The notes: generated by a model not told the origin, from the sequence alone. A DNA stretch of 64,000 nt from Pseudomonas frederiksbergensis (GCF_001874645.1 NZ_CP017886.1:5074501-5138500), one strand, 5' to 3'; numbered from the stretch's first letter, positions 34,238 to 43,500 are shown. Made by a program: numbers and translations.

Positions 34238-35257
34238 CTAGCACTTTTGCAGCCAGCCATGATCGCGGTACCAGGCCAGCGTATCGGCCAGGGTCTGCTC
34301 GACGGGGCGAAACCGCAGCCCCAATTCTTGTTCGCTCTTGTGCGGGTTGAAATGCGTGCGCCCGGCTTCCTTCACCATCAAGCGCACTGTCGCCATGCTC
34401 AGCAGAATCGGCTTGCCGGTCAGGCGCGCGTAGATCTCTTGCGCGAAAGCCAAGGCGTACAGCAGCGTCAGCGGCAATTGCCGTAGCGGCGTCTTGACGC
34501 CCGCGATCCTGCCCAGCAAGGGCACCAACTCACCCATCGTCATATGCCGGCCCGCTGCCAGGTAGCGTTCGCCACGTCGCCCGTGCTTTGCTGCGGCTAT
34601 CTGCGCCAATGCCACATCGCGGGCATCGACGACAGAGAAACTACCGGGAACCAGGCCGGGCAGCTTATTGCGCACGACATCGTTGAGTAACTGTCCCGAG
34701 GACGTCGGGCCGATATCGGCAGGGCCCCACATCCAGCCAGGCAGCACCATGCAGGCATGCAGGTCGGGATGGTCTTTGAGGAACGACAACACGACACGGT
34801 CAGCGAGGATCTTGCTGCGATAGTAGTCATCCGCATTGGCTTCGTTTCGCAGGCACGTCTCATCGATTGATGTGCCGGGAGCGCCGTCGAGCACGGCAAT
34901 CGAAGACGTATGGATGAAACGTCGGACACCGGCGTCGTAAGCGTGCTCAAGCAGGCGTCGCGTGCCCTCCACGTTGATCCTTTCGAGTGCCTCCCAGTGA
35001 CTGCCGCCCTTGTAGTTGTCGCGAAAGAACGCCGCCGTGTGAAATACCGTATCGCAGCCTTGCAGCGACGCTGCGAAGGCATCGACATCGGCCAAGTCGC
35101 CAACGACCAGTCTCACGCCCGGCAGGTTTTTGAACTGTTGTTCACCTTTGGCTCTGGAACGGACCAGGGCTTTGACCTCGTAGCCGGCAGCGACCAGTTC
35201 ACGCACGAGGTTGTTACCCAACAGGCCGGTTGCACCCGTAACGAATGTGCTGTGCAT
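34238..35257 (-). CDS. NAD-dependent epimerase/dehydratase-type SDR
   Basis: 339 aa, an extended SDR. The cofactor motif is TFVTGATGLLGNNLVREL (TGxxGxxG), the catalytic Tyr-Lys is in DDYYRSKILAD and Ser in FIHTSSIAVLDG. It resembles dihydroflavonol-4-reductase-like enzymes that reduce a carbonyl or epimerise a sugar. The substrate is unknown. It is divergent from the LysR gene at 35370, which is its likely regulator. Confidence 0.88.
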   Translation of the reverse strand: MHSTFVTGATGLLGNNLVRELVAAGYEVKALVRSRAKGEQQFKNLPGVRLVVGDLADVDAFAASLQGCDTVFHTAAFFRDNYKGGSHWEALERINVEGTRRLLEHAYDAGVRRFIHTSSIAVLDGAPGTSIDETCLRNEANADDYYRSKILADRVVLSFLKDHPDLHACMVLPGWMWGPADIGPTSSGQLLNDVVRNKLPGLVPGSFSVVDARDVALAQIAAAKHGRRGERYLAAGRHMTMGELVPLLGRIAGVKTPLRQLPLTLLYALAFAQEIYARLTGKPILLSMATVRLMVKEAGRTHFNPHKSEQELGLRFRPVEQTLADTLAWYRDHGWLQKC

Positions 35258-35369
35258 GTGTCATCCCTTTATTTACGAAGACTGCTAGATATACCGTTAC
35301 CGTCACTTTCGAAAAATAGCGACTACTGCATAATGGTTTTGCATATTTGCAAAGCGGCGGGCCTGCACC

Positions 35370-36251
35370 ATGAATTCAGAAGCAAATTGGGATGATCTCC
35401 GTCTGCTGTTGGCAGTTTCGCGACGTGGCAGCTTTCTTCAGGCTGGCCAATTGCTGGGTATCGCTGCGTCTACGGTGTCCCGACGGATCACTCAGCTTGA
35501 GGGCTCGCTCGGCGAGCCACTTGTCGAGCGGGGCGTTGAAGGATGCTGGCTGACATCGCGGGGCCAATCCCTTGTTGAAGTTGCCCTGGCCGCGGAGGAG
35601 GGCTTGAGGCGTCAAACCGTCGTCGGTGCGTCCCGACTACAAACAGAGCTTTGCGGCAGTGTCCTGGTCAGCGTCGGGGAAGGATTTTCGTCTTGCGTGC
35701 TTGAGGCTTCACATCGTTTTACGTCGACTCATCCGCGTTGCTCGGTAGAGTTGCTGGTCACCGCCGACTTTCACAAGATCGTCCGCGGCGTGGCGGATAT
35801 CGCTATTCGCACAGCACATTTGGGCGAGCCGTCGCTGATTTATCGATCAATGGGCACGCTCGCTTACGGTGTCTTCGCCGATGCCGCCTATCTGAAGCGG
35901 TTTCCAGTAGTGTCTCCGGCCACCGCAGTCAATATTGCCTTGCTCCCTCCGCTGGACATGTTGCCGCAAATGCGCGCGTCAAGGGCTGCGGGTCTGGAGC
36001 ATGCGCAGATCAGAGTGAATTCGTTCGCGGCACAGATCGAAGCCGCCAGGCGAGGGATGGGCGTTGCAGTGCTGCCGCGTATACTGGCAAAGGACCTGAT
36101 AGCCGTGTTTCCAGATATCCAACTGCCGGATATGGAAGTCTATCTGGTGACTCGGCCTCAAGCATTGAAACAGGCCCACATCAGAAGTTTTTTTGTCATT
36201 CTGGAGCAGGTGCTACGTGAAGCCCTTTGTGCAGTACCGGTCGAAGAATGA
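35370..36251 (+). CDS. LysR-family transcriptional regulator
   Basis: 293 aa. The winged helix is DDLRLLLAVSRRGSFLQAGQ, then LLGIAASTVSRRITQLEGSL, and the full effector-binding domain follows. It is of the group with short intergenic spacing to a divergent SDR or reductase, here 112 bp to the gene at 34238. It probably controls that gene. Effector unknown. Confidence 0.88.
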   Translation: MNSEANWDDLRLLLAVSRRGSFLQAGQLLGIAASTVSRRITQLEGSLGEPLVERGVEGCWLTSRGQSLVEVALAAEEGLRRQTVVGASRLQTELCGSVLVSVGEGFSSCVLEASHRFTSTHPRCSVELLVTADFHKIVRGVADIAIRTAHLGEPSLIYRSMGTLAYGVFADAAYLKRFPVVSPATAVNIALLPPLDMLPQMRASRAAGLEHAQIRVNSFAAQIEAARRGMGVAVLPRILAKDLIAVFPDIQLPDMEVYLVTRPQALKQAHIRSFFVILEQVLREALCAVPVEE

Positions 36252-36567
36252 GAAAATATTGCGTCTTCGTCGATTTGGCAGACCTGAGGTAGAATGTCGC
36301 GGTATGGATGCGCGTCTGTTCATTCTTGCGTCCGATAATTTACAAACAGAATTAGTGTCACCCAAGTAGCTGAAGCCAATGACTAATAAGAAGTCAGCGC
36401 GGGAGGGGCCTAAACGTGAGACCGATAGTGGCTATCGGTCTTATATGTTCGCCCATCAGTCTTTCTGAGTGCAGGGTTCGACGGCATGCGGCATTGCATG
36501 CGGTGAACTCGGATACCTCATGATCAAGAAGGGTGGGTGGATGGCGTTCTATCCTAGGTATTACTGA
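36252..36567. other. Intergenic region before mqo with an internal hairpin
   Basis: No gene is seen. It contains the perfect hairpin at 36419-36441 listed separately; the remaining sequence presumably carries the mqo promoter. Confidence 0.4.
36419..36441 (+). terminator. Perfect 10-bp stem hairpin upstream of mqo
   Basis: AGACCGATAG, loop TGG, CTATCGGTCT, followed by TATATGTTC. It lies 167 bp after lysR and 126 bp before mqo, so it may end the lysR transcript or an untranslated RNA. Confidence 0.55.
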
Positions 36568-38217
36568 ATGTTAAAAAAAATGAACACGGGACTACTCGGC
36601 TTAGCCATGTCGATGGTCCTCATGCCCTTGCACGCAGCTGAGACAAAGAAAGTCGATGTACTCCTCATCGGCGGGGGCATCATGAGTTCGACCTTGGGCG
36701 TCTGGCTCAATGAACTCGAGCCTGGCATGTCCATGGAGATGGTTGAACGTCTCGATGGCGTTGCCCAGGAAAGCTCGAACGGCTGGAACAATGCCGGCAC
36801 CGGTCACTCTGCCCTGGCGGAGCTGAACTACACGCCAGAGGACAAGAACGGCAAGGTCGAGATCCCCAAGGCCATTGAAATCAATGAAGCCTTCCAGATC
36901 TCGCGTCAATTCTGGGCCTGGCAGGTCAAGAATGGTGTCTTGAAGAATCCCCATTCGTTCATCAACTCCACTCCACACATGAGTTTTGTGTGGGGCGATG
37001 ACAACATTCAGTTCTTGAAGAAGCGCTACGAAGCACTTCAAGCGAGCCCGCTGTTCGCTGGCATGCAGTACTCGGAAGATCCGGTACAAATCAAGAAATG
37101 GGTTCCGCTGATGATGGAAGGCCGCGACCCGAATCAAAAGATTGCGGCGACCTGGTCCCCAATCGGTACGGACGTGAACTTCGGCGAAATCACCCGCCAA
37201 TTCGCTGGCTATCTGCAAACCAAGCCGAACTTCTCCCTGAAGCTTTCGAGCGAAGTGGAAGACATCAAGCGCAATGAAGATGGCAGCTGGCGCGTTTCCT
37301 ACAAGAACCTGAAAGACGGCTCGGAAACCCAGACCGACGCCAAATTCGTGTTCATTGGCGCGGGCGGTGGTGCACTGCATCTGCTGCAGAAGTCGGGCAT
37401 CCCTGAAGCACAAGAGTATGCAGGCTTCCCTGTCGGCGGCTCGTTCCTGGTGACCGATAACCCGGCAATTGCTGAACAGCATATGGCGAAGGCTTATGGC
37501 AAGGCGTCGGTTGGCGCACCGCCGATGTCGGTTCCGCACCTGGATACCCGCGTGCTGGATGGCAAGCGTGTCATTCTGTTTGGCCCGTTCGCGACCTTCT
37601 CCACGAAGTTCCTGAAAGAAGGCTCCTACTTCGATCTGCTGACGAGCACGACCACGCACAACTTCTGGCCAATGACCAAGGTGGGCATCGAGCAGTACCC
37701 ACTGGTTGAATACCTGGCCGGCCAGCTGATGCTGTCGGACGAAGACCGCATGAATGCCCTGAAGGAATACTTCCCGAACGCCAAGAAGGAAGACTGGCGT
37801 CTGTGGCAAGCCGGCCAGCGCGTTCAGATCATCAAGCGTGATGAAGAGAAGGGCGGCGTACTGAAACTGGGCACCGAGATCGTCAGCTCCCAGGATGGCA
37901 GCATTGCAGGCTTGCTGGGTGCATCGCCAGGCGCGTCCACCGCGGCTCCGATCATGCTGAGCGTGCTTGAGAAGATCTTCAAGGACAAGGTTGCGACCCC
38001 TGCCTGGCAGGAAAAGCTGCACCAGATCGTTCCGAGTTACGGTACCAAGCTGAACGACAGTCCTGAGCGTGTTTCCCAGGAATGGGCATATACCAGTCAG
38101 GTTCTGCAACTTGACCCGCCGCCTGTGATTGACAAGGCAGTGGCTCCGCAAACAGCGGCCCCAGCTCAAGCGAAACCACAGAAAGAAAGCAATCCAGCGA
38201 CTGATATGGCCCTGTAA
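36568..38217 (+). CDS. mqo: Malate:quinone oxidoreductase
   Basis: 549 aa. The FAD-binding start is [20 protein letters not shown], and the Mqo signatures [38 protein letters not shown] and [13 protein letters not shown] are present. An N-terminal hydrophobic stretch ([15 protein letters not shown]) looks like an export signal or membrane anchor, as in one of the Pseudomonas Mqo paralogues. It oxidises malate to oxaloacetate, passing electrons to the quinone pool. The C-terminus is Pro/Ala/Gln rich ([14 protein letters not shown]). Codon use is strongly biased to preferred codons, suggesting high expression. A strong terminator follows. Confidence 0.95.
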   Translation: MLKKMNTGLLGLAMSMVLMPLHAAETKKVDVLLIGGGIMSSTLGVWLNELEPGMSMEMVERLDGVAQESSNGWNNAGTGHSALAELNYTPEDKNGKVEIPKAIEINEAFQISRQFWAWQVKNGVLKNPHSFINSTPHMSFVWGDDNIQFLKKRYEALQASPLFAGMQYSEDPVQIKKWVPLMMEGRDPNQKIAATWSPIGTDVNFGEITRQFAGYLQTKPNFSLKLSSEVEDIKRNEDGSWRVSYKNLKDGSETQTDAKFVFIGAGGGALHLLQKSGIPEAQEYAGFPVGGSFLVTDNPAIAEQHMAKAYGKASVGAPPMSVPHLDTRVLDGKRVILFGPFATFSTKFLKEGSYFDLLTSTTTHNFWPMTKVGIEQYPLVEYLAGQLMLSDEDRMNALKEYFPNAKKEDWRLWQAGQRVQIIKRDEEKGGVLKLGTEIVSSQDGSIAGLLGASPGASTAAPIMLSVLEKIFKDKVATPAWQEKLHQIVPSYGTKLNDSPERVSQEWAYTSQVLQLDPPPVIDKAVAPQTAAPAQAKPQKESNPATDMAL

Positions 38218-38223
38218 GACGAC

Positions 38224-38250
38224 GCCCCGCCAAACACTGTTTGGCGGGGC
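38224..38250 (+). terminator. Terminator of mqo
   Basis: GCCCCGCCAAAC, loop ACT, GTTTGGCGGGGC: a perfect 12-bp GC-rich stem starting 7 bases after the stop, then TTGCG. A strong Rho-independent type hairpin, though the U-tract is short. Confidence 0.8.
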
Positions 38251-38268
38251 TTGCGCGCTGGACCGATC

Positions 38269-38311
38269 AGAAACCATAAAGCCCAGACTCGTGCTGGGCT
38301 TTATGGTTTCT
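38269..38311. terminator. Perfect 18-bp inverted repeat, likely bidirectional terminator
   Basis: AGAAACCATAAAGCCCAG and its exact complement are separated by ACTCGTG, 18 bp beyond the first mqo terminator. The AT-rich outer part can supply U-tracts in either direction. Two consecutive strong hairpins insulate mqo. Confidence 0.75.
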
Positions 38312-38620
38312 GGAGTTTGTTCCGGGCAAAAAAGAGCCTCAAAGCTCTTTGATGGGAAGGAAAGCAGAGCCCATGAGGCTCAAGATGCGCATGAAACAAG
38401 TGGTGAGCTTGGTAGGGGTTCAGATCACTCACCACTTACGCAACTGTTGGAGCATTTAACAGCTGCGTAGAACTATCGTAGGAAGGTGGAGGTTCGCGCT
38501 CAAGTACCGTTAGTCGAGTGTCGTGGGGGCTTGTATCGGGTCGTGAAGTGATGAGTGCAGCCGGGGGTTCAGCCGCTATGCTTGAGTGTCTAAGCACCCG
38601 AGCGGTTCTGGAGGTCTGCC
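38312..38620. other. Intergenic, no supported gene
   Basis: About 310 bp before the patatin gene. A 28-codon ORF (38373-38459) is open but has no other support. The region probably holds the promoter of the phospholipase gene. Confidence 0.4.
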
Positions 38621-39523
38621 ATGCCCGAGGTAAAAACTGCACTTGTCCTCGCCGGTGGCGGTAGCCTTGGCGCGGTTCAGGTGGGCATGTTGCAGGCGCT
38701 GGTCGAAGCAGGTGTTTCATTTGACCTGGTGATCGGCGCCTCGGTTGGCGCCATCAATGGTGCTTACTTCGCCGCGCGGCCGAACGCGCAAGGGGTGGCC
38801 GAGCTGGCGGACTTCTGGCGGGGATTGCGCAAGGCCGATGTGTTTCCGTTTTCACTGCTCGATAGCCTGTCGGCGATTTTTCGGCGCAGAGGCTTTCTGT
38901 TGCAGTCTGCGGCGCTGGAGCATCTGGTGCGGCGGGCGTTGCCCTTCAAGCAGATCGAAGACACCGAGCTGCCGCTGTACATCGTCACCACCAATTTGCT
39001 CACCGGCGCCGAAGAGCTGCTGTCCAGCGGCAGTGCCGAGCAGGCGTTGCTGGCCAGCGCGGCGATTCCATTGGTGTTTCCGTGTGTGCAGATCGGCGAC
39101 AAGCTGTTGATCGACGGCGGTGTTGCCAGCAACACGCCGATTGCCAGTGCGGTGTACCTGGGAGCGACGCGGGTTGTGGTGGTGCCGACCGGATTTGGTT
39201 GTGCCTGCCCGAGTCCGCCATCGGGGTTGGTGGCGTTGGCGCTGCACACGTTGAACCTGATGAGCATGCGTCAACTGGTGCGCGACATTGAGCTGTATTC
39301 ACCGCGAGCGGCGATCCATGTGGTCGCGCCGCTGTGTCCGCTGGGGATCTCGGTGTTCGATTTCACCCAGACCGATCAACTGCTGCAACGCGCTTATCAG
39401 TCAACTCAAGCCTGGATCGAAGAGGGTGGGCTGGTTCGCACCGGGGTGCCGGGGTCATTGCAGGCCCACACCCATACCCATCATGGCGCTGAGGGTCAGT
39501 CATCGAACCCGACCTGCTCGTGA
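38621..39523 (+). CDS. Patatin-like phospholipase
   Basis: 300 aa. The oxyanion loop is VLAGGGSLGAVQVG, the nucleophile Ser in VIGASVGAINGAYF (GxSxG), and the catalytic Asp in LLIDGGVASNTPIA (DGG). This is the full patatin Ser-Asp dyad. It is a cytosolic or membrane-associated acyl hydrolase acting on phospholipid or a similar ester. No signal peptide. The 3' end overlaps, antisense, a regulator fragment. Confidence 0.9.
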   Translation: MPEVKTALVLAGGGSLGAVQVGMLQALVEAGVSFDLVIGASVGAINGAYFAARPNAQGVAELADFWRGLRKADVFPFSLLDSLSAIFRRRGFLLQSAALEHLVRRALPFKQIEDTELPLYIVTTNLLTGAEELLSSGSAEQALLASAAIPLVFPCVQIGDKLLIDGGVASNTPIASAVYLGATRVVVVPTGFGCACPSPPSGLVALALHTLNLMSMRQLVRDIELYSPRAAIHVVAPLCPLGISVFDFTQTDQLLQRAYQSTQAWIEEGGLVRTGVPGSLQAHTHTHHGAEGQSSNPTCS

Positions 39524-39651
39524 ATCTCATCCATCTTCAGCTCCAGGCGATAGGCCACGGCGATGAACAGCGCCTGGCACAGGCACAAGGTCGCACTCAA
39601 CGAGCGGAATGCAAACGAGGAGCCTTCATTGACCAACAGCACCGCTGGCAT
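39496..39651 (-). pseudogene. C-terminal fragment of an RpiR/MurR-type regulator
   Basis: 51 codons: LLVNEGSSFAFRSLSATLCL, CQALFIAVAYRLELKMDEIH, EQVGFDD. The layout of a last SIS-domain helix followed by an acidic tail suits the end of RpiR-family regulators. The N-terminal HTH and most of the SIS domain are missing. The stop side overlaps the patatin gene by 28 bp antisense. The family assignment rests on this short stretch. Confidence 0.5.
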
Positions 39652-39981
39652 CTAAAGGCACTTTTTTACGGTGAATTACGCCACGCAGGCAAGCGTGGCC
39701 TAGCCGTTTGTCTTCTATATACAGCCGCTCGATTGAATTTCTTGCTATAAACGCACTCTGATAATCGCCTCAACGCTTGGCATAGAGCAATTTAAGGGCT
39801 TTGCCGGACAAATTCCCTGTCTTTTCAGTTGCTGAGGTTGCAAGTCGGCCTTAGACTGCCGCCCCTCGTAAATTGAGTGCCAGGTGGCGCTTGGAATGTA
39901 TGGCGCCTTTCCGAGGCCTTGCAGGTCGACCGGAAAGCTCCCTGATTCGCCTTAATGCACGTATTTTTTATAGAGAAATCA
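39652..39981. other. Intergenic before dksA2, no gene seen
   Basis: 330 bp. It may hold the dksA2 promoter. I looked for a Zur-type palindrome, as expected for zinc-regulated DksA paralogues, and saw no clear one. Confidence 0.4.
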
Positions 39982-40386
39982 ATGACAAAGGAAAAGTTGC
40001 TGGCCATGCCGGCGGATGACTACATGAATGCCGAGCAACAGGCTTTTTTCACCGAGCTGTTGCAAGCCATGAAAGTGGAAACCCACGAGCGCATCGAACA
40101 GAACCGCATCGCCATTGAAAGCCTGGATACCCCGGCTGACCCGGCTGACGCGGCTTCGGTCGAAGAAGAACGCACCTGGCTGGTCAACGCTATTGATCGT
40201 GATCAGCGCATGCTGCCTCAGCTGGAAAGAGCGCTGGAGCGTATCGGCGACGACACCTTCGGCTGGTGCGACGACAGCGGCGAGCCGATCGGCCTGAAAC
40301 GTCTGCTGATCAGCCCGACCACCAAGTACTGCATCGAAGCTCAAGAACGTCACGAGCAAATCGACAAGCACCAGCGTCAGGCCTGA
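39982..40386 (+). CDS. DksA2-type RNA polymerase-binding protein with two-cysteine finger
   Basis: 134 aa from the ATG at 39982. The coiled-coil tip DxxDxA is at D53-P-A-D56-A-A, within DTPADPADAASVEEE. The finger region reads GWCDDSGEPIG ... KYCIEAQ: only C106 and C117-region cysteine remain of the usual four, a zinc-independent arrangement known for P. aeruginosa DksA2. It binds the RNA polymerase secondary channel with ppGpp to adjust transcription. It probably substitutes for DksA when zinc is scarce. Confidence 0.85.
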   Translation: MTKEKLLAMPADDYMNAEQQAFFTELLQAMKVETHERIEQNRIAIESLDTPADPADAASVEEERTWLVNAIDRDQRMLPQLERALERIGDDTFGWCDDSGEPIGLKRLLISPTTKYCIEAQERHEQIDKHQRQA

Positions 40387-40423
40387 TTCTGTGTGACAGC
40401 CAATTGATCATCGGCTGTCGTTA

Positions 40424-40497
40424 AAAGATCGCCGCTTGCGGCAGCTCCTACGCGGCATCGCATATGCCTGTAGGAGCTGCCGCAGGCGGCGATCTTT
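40424..40497. repeat. REP-type hairpin (BIME), copy 1
   Basis: AAGATCGCCGCTTGCGGCAG and CTCCTAC, an 18-base spacer, then the inverted GTAGGAGCTGCCGCAGGCGG with CGATCTT. Pseudomonas REP pair; slightly diverged (GCCG for CAGC) from the other three copies. Confidence 0.85.
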
Positions 40498-40530
40498 GCA
40501 TTTGTGTGCCCGTGATTCTATTGATCTGCT

Positions 40531-40704
40531 TCAAGTACCACCCAAGGCTACGTCCCGACGCACAATGCGACCTTCAGTCAGCCACTGACCGGTGACGTAC
40601 ACGTCGACACGTTGCAGAACCGCACCAAACGTAAACTCAGTGACCGTACCGGTATTCGCTGTGGCAGCCATCAGGGTCTGCTGAAATCGCAACCTGTCGA
40701 TCAC
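40531..40704 (-). CDS. Hypothetical protein, 57 aa, overlapping its upstream partner
   Basis: Starts with GTG (VIDRLRFQQTLMAATANTGT) that overlaps the stop of the 76-aa gene (GTGA). It reads through strand-like text (FGAVLQRVDVYVTGQW) and ends VRRDVALGGT. An internal ATG at 40671 is an alternative start. No recognised family. The coupling to the next gene and clean coding text support it. Confidence 0.5.
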   Translation of the reverse strand: MIDRLRFQQTLMAATANTGTVTEFTFGAVLQRVDVYVTGQWLTEGRIVRRDVALGGT

Positions 40705-40931
40705 GCTTTCAGCGCGCCCTCATCAACGGCAAGCTTTAGCGCCTTGGCAGATTCCATGGCAGCGGCTGCGGCGACGTCCGGGGTTTTGAACCAACGGTCT
40801 TTCTCGACCTGGTGGTACGTCACGGTGGTCAGCGGCGGCTTGGCGCGCATTACAATGACAGCCTGGAATTCGCCATCGACTTCTCTGGCTTCGCCCCAAA
40901 TAAAAAATTCGCCGATATCAAATTCCGTCAC
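40701..40931 (-). CDS. Hypothetical protein, 76 aa
   Basis: GTG start with AAGGGAAGG just upstream. The sequence (TEFDIGEFFIWGEAREVDGE, then a helix PDVAAAAAMESAKALKLAVD) suggests a small alpha/beta protein. Family not recognised. First of a coupled pair with the 57-aa ORF. Confidence 0.65.
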   Translation of the reverse strand: MTEFDIGEFFIWGEAREVDGEFQAVIVMRAKPPLTTVTYHQVEKDRWFKTPDVAAAAAMESAKALKLAVDEGALKA

Positions 40932-41090
40932 GTGCGCCTTCCCTTGGAAATTATTCTGTTGTTTTCAACGCAGCCCGCCGAAGGGGCTGAGTTTTAATGG
41001 TCGGGCAGTATGGCAGTTGTTGCTTGCCGGCGGCGCAGTTAAGTCATCGGTGTGACGAAACGACAGCGCAGGCAAACGCAATCGGGTGTG

Positions 41091-41282
41091 TCAGAGGCGG
41101 GTTTCGAGATTTCTGGCGAGGGCGCAGGCTTCGTTGTGGTCACCACGGAAACCTCTTACACGACCAGTTGCGGTTTCTTTGATATGAAAGAAACGATTAC
41201 CCGCCAGAACCACCTGATAACGCAGGTGAGGGCTATAGGTAAGGGTGTTTGTGTGCTGGGCGGGGAGGGTCAGCGTGCTCAT
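41091..41282 (-). CDS. Hypothetical protein, 63 aa
   Basis: Begins MSTLTLPAQHTNTLTYSPHL, with AAGGA upstream of the ATG at 41282. It contains RYQVVLAGNRFFHIKETATG, then RVRGFRGDHNEACALARNLE: two or three strands and a helix. Looks like a small DNA- or RNA-associated fold, but no family is recognised. Confidence 0.6.
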   Translation of the reverse strand: MSTLTLPAQHTNTLTYSPHLRYQVVLAGNRFFHIKETATGRVRGFRGDHNEACALARNLETRL

Positions 41283-41713
41283 ATGAATTCCTTTTCTATG
41301 GTTTGCCGACGGATACACGTCGCTTTAGGTAGTCTAGGGGCGCATGGCTGCTCTAGAATCGTCTCCAGGGGTTGGAGGTTCATGCTTATCTAAAGCAATT
41401 TTTTCTGGCGAGATGTCAGAAAAGTGCTTTTTTTAAAGAGTTTTCTCCCTAATGTAGATAGTCCAGTATTCTCTGGCCGTTAGAAGGACGATTTCCTTCA
41501 GCATCTGACGACCGCCAGGGAAGACGGCAGGATGGGTATTCCAGTAGTCTTTTCCTACCCTGCGATGAAGGCGCTTTCTGCGCACTTCACAATTTCAGCT
41601 TGGGTCATTGTTGCGACATTTTCGATATGACCGTTTTTCTGCTGCCTGTTTTTTCTGCGGGTAGCATCATTTTCAGATGTGGGGATGTTTCCTTGGCAGT
41701 AAGTAATCTCGAT
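41283..41713. other. Intergenic region, nothing supported
   Basis: About 430 bp. The frame of the next gene is open from 41600 but without a ribosome site or natural protein start. Poly-T stretches near 41400 and 41430 may terminate a transcript. Confidence 0.4.
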
Positions 41714-42163
41714 ATGCATGCTTTGTTCGTGCTGGGTGATCTGCGTGCAAAGCTGGTCAAACAGTTTCAATCACGTTTCGTTTACATCACCGAGCAGACC
41801 CCTGAAGGTATTTACATTGCCGAGATCGACACTGAGTCGGCTCTGGTGGTGGATGACAAACCTCGCCTGGAGCTCAAAGTCGGCGATCATTTCCGCGCAG
41901 CGGTATTGCCGAGCCGCGAAGGTGGCAAATTCGAAATCAAGTTTCGCGAGATCAAACTGACGGTCTACGGCCTCGGTGATTACGCGTTCGTGACCACAGC
42001 AGAAGGCCACGCCATTCTGTTCAAGGAAGGCCATAACGTAGTGACGGTGTTTGCCGCTCACGAACAGCTACAGGAAGGCCTGACCAAAACCTTGAAAACG
42101 GTAACCGGTAAAGCTGCCAAGTGGCGCAAAGGCGAGCTCACAACATTCAAGGCCAGTGAGTAA
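41714..42163 (+). CDS. Hypothetical protein, about 149 aa
   Basis: Start chosen at the ATG 41714 (MHALFVLGDLRAKLVKQFQS); longer starts begin in non-coding-like text. Beta-rich body: RFVYITEQTPEGIYIAEIDT, DDKPRLELKVGDHFRAAVLP, IKLTVYGLGDYAFVTTAEGH. A basic C-terminal helix follows (TKTLKTVTGKAAKWRKGE). No family recognised. The next gene's GTG follows directly after its stop, implying co-translation. Confidence 0.65.
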   Translation: MHALFVLGDLRAKLVKQFQSRFVYITEQTPEGIYIAEIDTESALVVDDKPRLELKVGDHFRAAVLPSREGGKFEIKFREIKLTVYGLGDYAFVTTAEGHAILFKEGHNVVTVFAAHEQLQEGLTKTLKTVTGKAAKWRKGELTTFKASE

Positions 42164-42367
42164 GTGAGCCTGTCCCGGGCCGACTTCCATGAGCAGAACC
42201 TCGACAGTGCTCGCGCACAAGCCCAGCGCCTGTTCGCTCGGAAAGCTGTTTTGCAGGGCGCCTGGCTGAGCTGGGTGGCGTCACAGATCTACGCCTTGCG
42301 CCCGGCGGAGTACGCCAGCATGGTGCGAAGGGAGTTGCAGCAGTTGCAGGACGCTTCTGAAAATTGA
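42164..42367 (+). CDS. Hypothetical protein, 67 aa
   Basis: GTG start abutting the previous stop. Two amphipathic helices: RADFHEQNLDSARAQAQRLF and WLSWVASQIYALRPAEYASM. No family recognised. Co-transcribed with the 149-aa gene. Confidence 0.6.
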   Translation: MSLSRADFHEQNLDSARAQAQRLFARKAVLQGAWLSWVASQIYALRPAEYASMVRRELQQLQDASEN

Positions 42368-42486
42368 TCGTTGGACCTCGAACGCAGAAACCTCTACTAC
42401 AGTCAGTTGACTGAGTATTCGCAGGTGTGCGGCCTTTGTGCGCAAAGCCGTCCTGCCATTGCTGTGAACAGCACGAGGTGCAAAGC

Positions 42487-43500
42487 ATGAAAGGTTTTCG
42501 ACTGCTGTTGGGAAGTCTGCTTGCCACTGTTGGTCTGTTGGTGTCGCCCGTGACCGTGACGGCCGCCCCGGCGCCGATCCACTTCGCTGACCTGAACTGG
42601 GAAAGCGGCAGTCTGATCACCGACATTTTGCGGATTATTGTCGAGAAAGGTTACGGCCTGCCGACGGATACCTTGCCGGGCACCACCATCACTCTGGAAA
42701 CTGCCTTGGCCAACAATGACATTCAGGTCATTGGCGAAGAGTGGGCCGGTCGCAGCCCGGTCTGGGTCAAGGCCGAGGCTGAAGGCAAGGTGGCAAGTAT
42801 CGGCGATACGGTCAAAGGCGCAACCGAAGGCTGGTGGGTGCCGGAATACGTGATCAAGGGCGATCCGGCCAAAGGCATCAAGCCATTGGCGCCGGACTTG
42901 CGCAGCGTGTCGGACCTGCCGCGTTACAAGGATGTCTTCAGCGATCCGGAAAGCCCTGGCAAAGGGCGCTTTCTCAATAGCCCGATCGGCTGGACCTCGG
43001 AGGTGGTCAACAAACAGAAACTCGCGGCCTATGGCCTGACGGACAGTTATGTGAATTTTCGCAGCGGTTCCGGCGCGGCGCTGGACGCAGAAATCACCTC
43101 GTCCATTCGCCGTGGCAAGCCGGTGCTGTTTTATTACTGGTCGCCGACGCCATTGCTTGGGCGCTTCAAGCTGATTCAGCTGGAAGAACCTCCGTTCGAT
43201 GCCGAGGCCTGGAAGACCCTGACCGATGCCGATAATCCCAATCCGAAACCAACACGCTCGTTGCCCTCGAAACTGTCGATTGGGGTGTCCGCACCTTTCC
43301 AGAAACAGTATCCGCAGGTGACCGATTTTTTCAGCAAGGTCGACCTGCCTATCGGGCCTCTGAACAAGGCCCTGGCCGAAATCAGCGAGAACCACACAGC
43401 GCCGCGCCAGGCGGCCGAAGCCTTCATGAAGGCGCATCCGGAGGTCTGGCGGGCGTGGCTGCCCAAAGACGTGGCAGACAAGGTGTCTGCCAGCCTGTAG
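42487..43500 (+). CDS. ABC transporter substrate-binding protein, glycine betaine/choline type
   Basis: 337 aa. Signal peptide about residues 1-27 (LLLGSLLATVGLLVSPVTVTAA). The mature OpuAC/ProX-like domain has IHFADLNWESGSLITDILRI, IQVIGEEWAGRSPVWVKAEA and ATEGWWVPEYVIKGDPAKGI, where aromatic WW residues suit quaternary ammonium binding, and SIRRGKPVLFYYWSPTPLL. No permease or ATPase genes nearby, so it is an orphan binding protein. The ligand (betaine, choline or carnitine) is inferred from the fold only. Confidence 0.82.
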   Translation: MKGFRLLLGSLLATVGLLVSPVTVTAAPAPIHFADLNWESGSLITDILRIIVEKGYGLPTDTLPGTTITLETALANNDIQVIGEEWAGRSPVWVKAEAEGKVASIGDTVKGATEGWWVPEYVIKGDPAKGIKPLAPDLRSVSDLPRYKDVFSDPESPGKGRFLNSPIGWTSEVVNKQKLAAYGLTDSYVNFRSGSGAALDAEITSSIRRGKPVLFYYWSPTPLLGRFKLIQLEEPPFDAEAWKTLTDADNPNPKPTRSLPSKLSIGVSAPFQKQYPQVTDFFSKVDLPIGPLNKALAEISENHTAPRQAAEAFMKAHPEVWRAWLPKDVADKVSASL

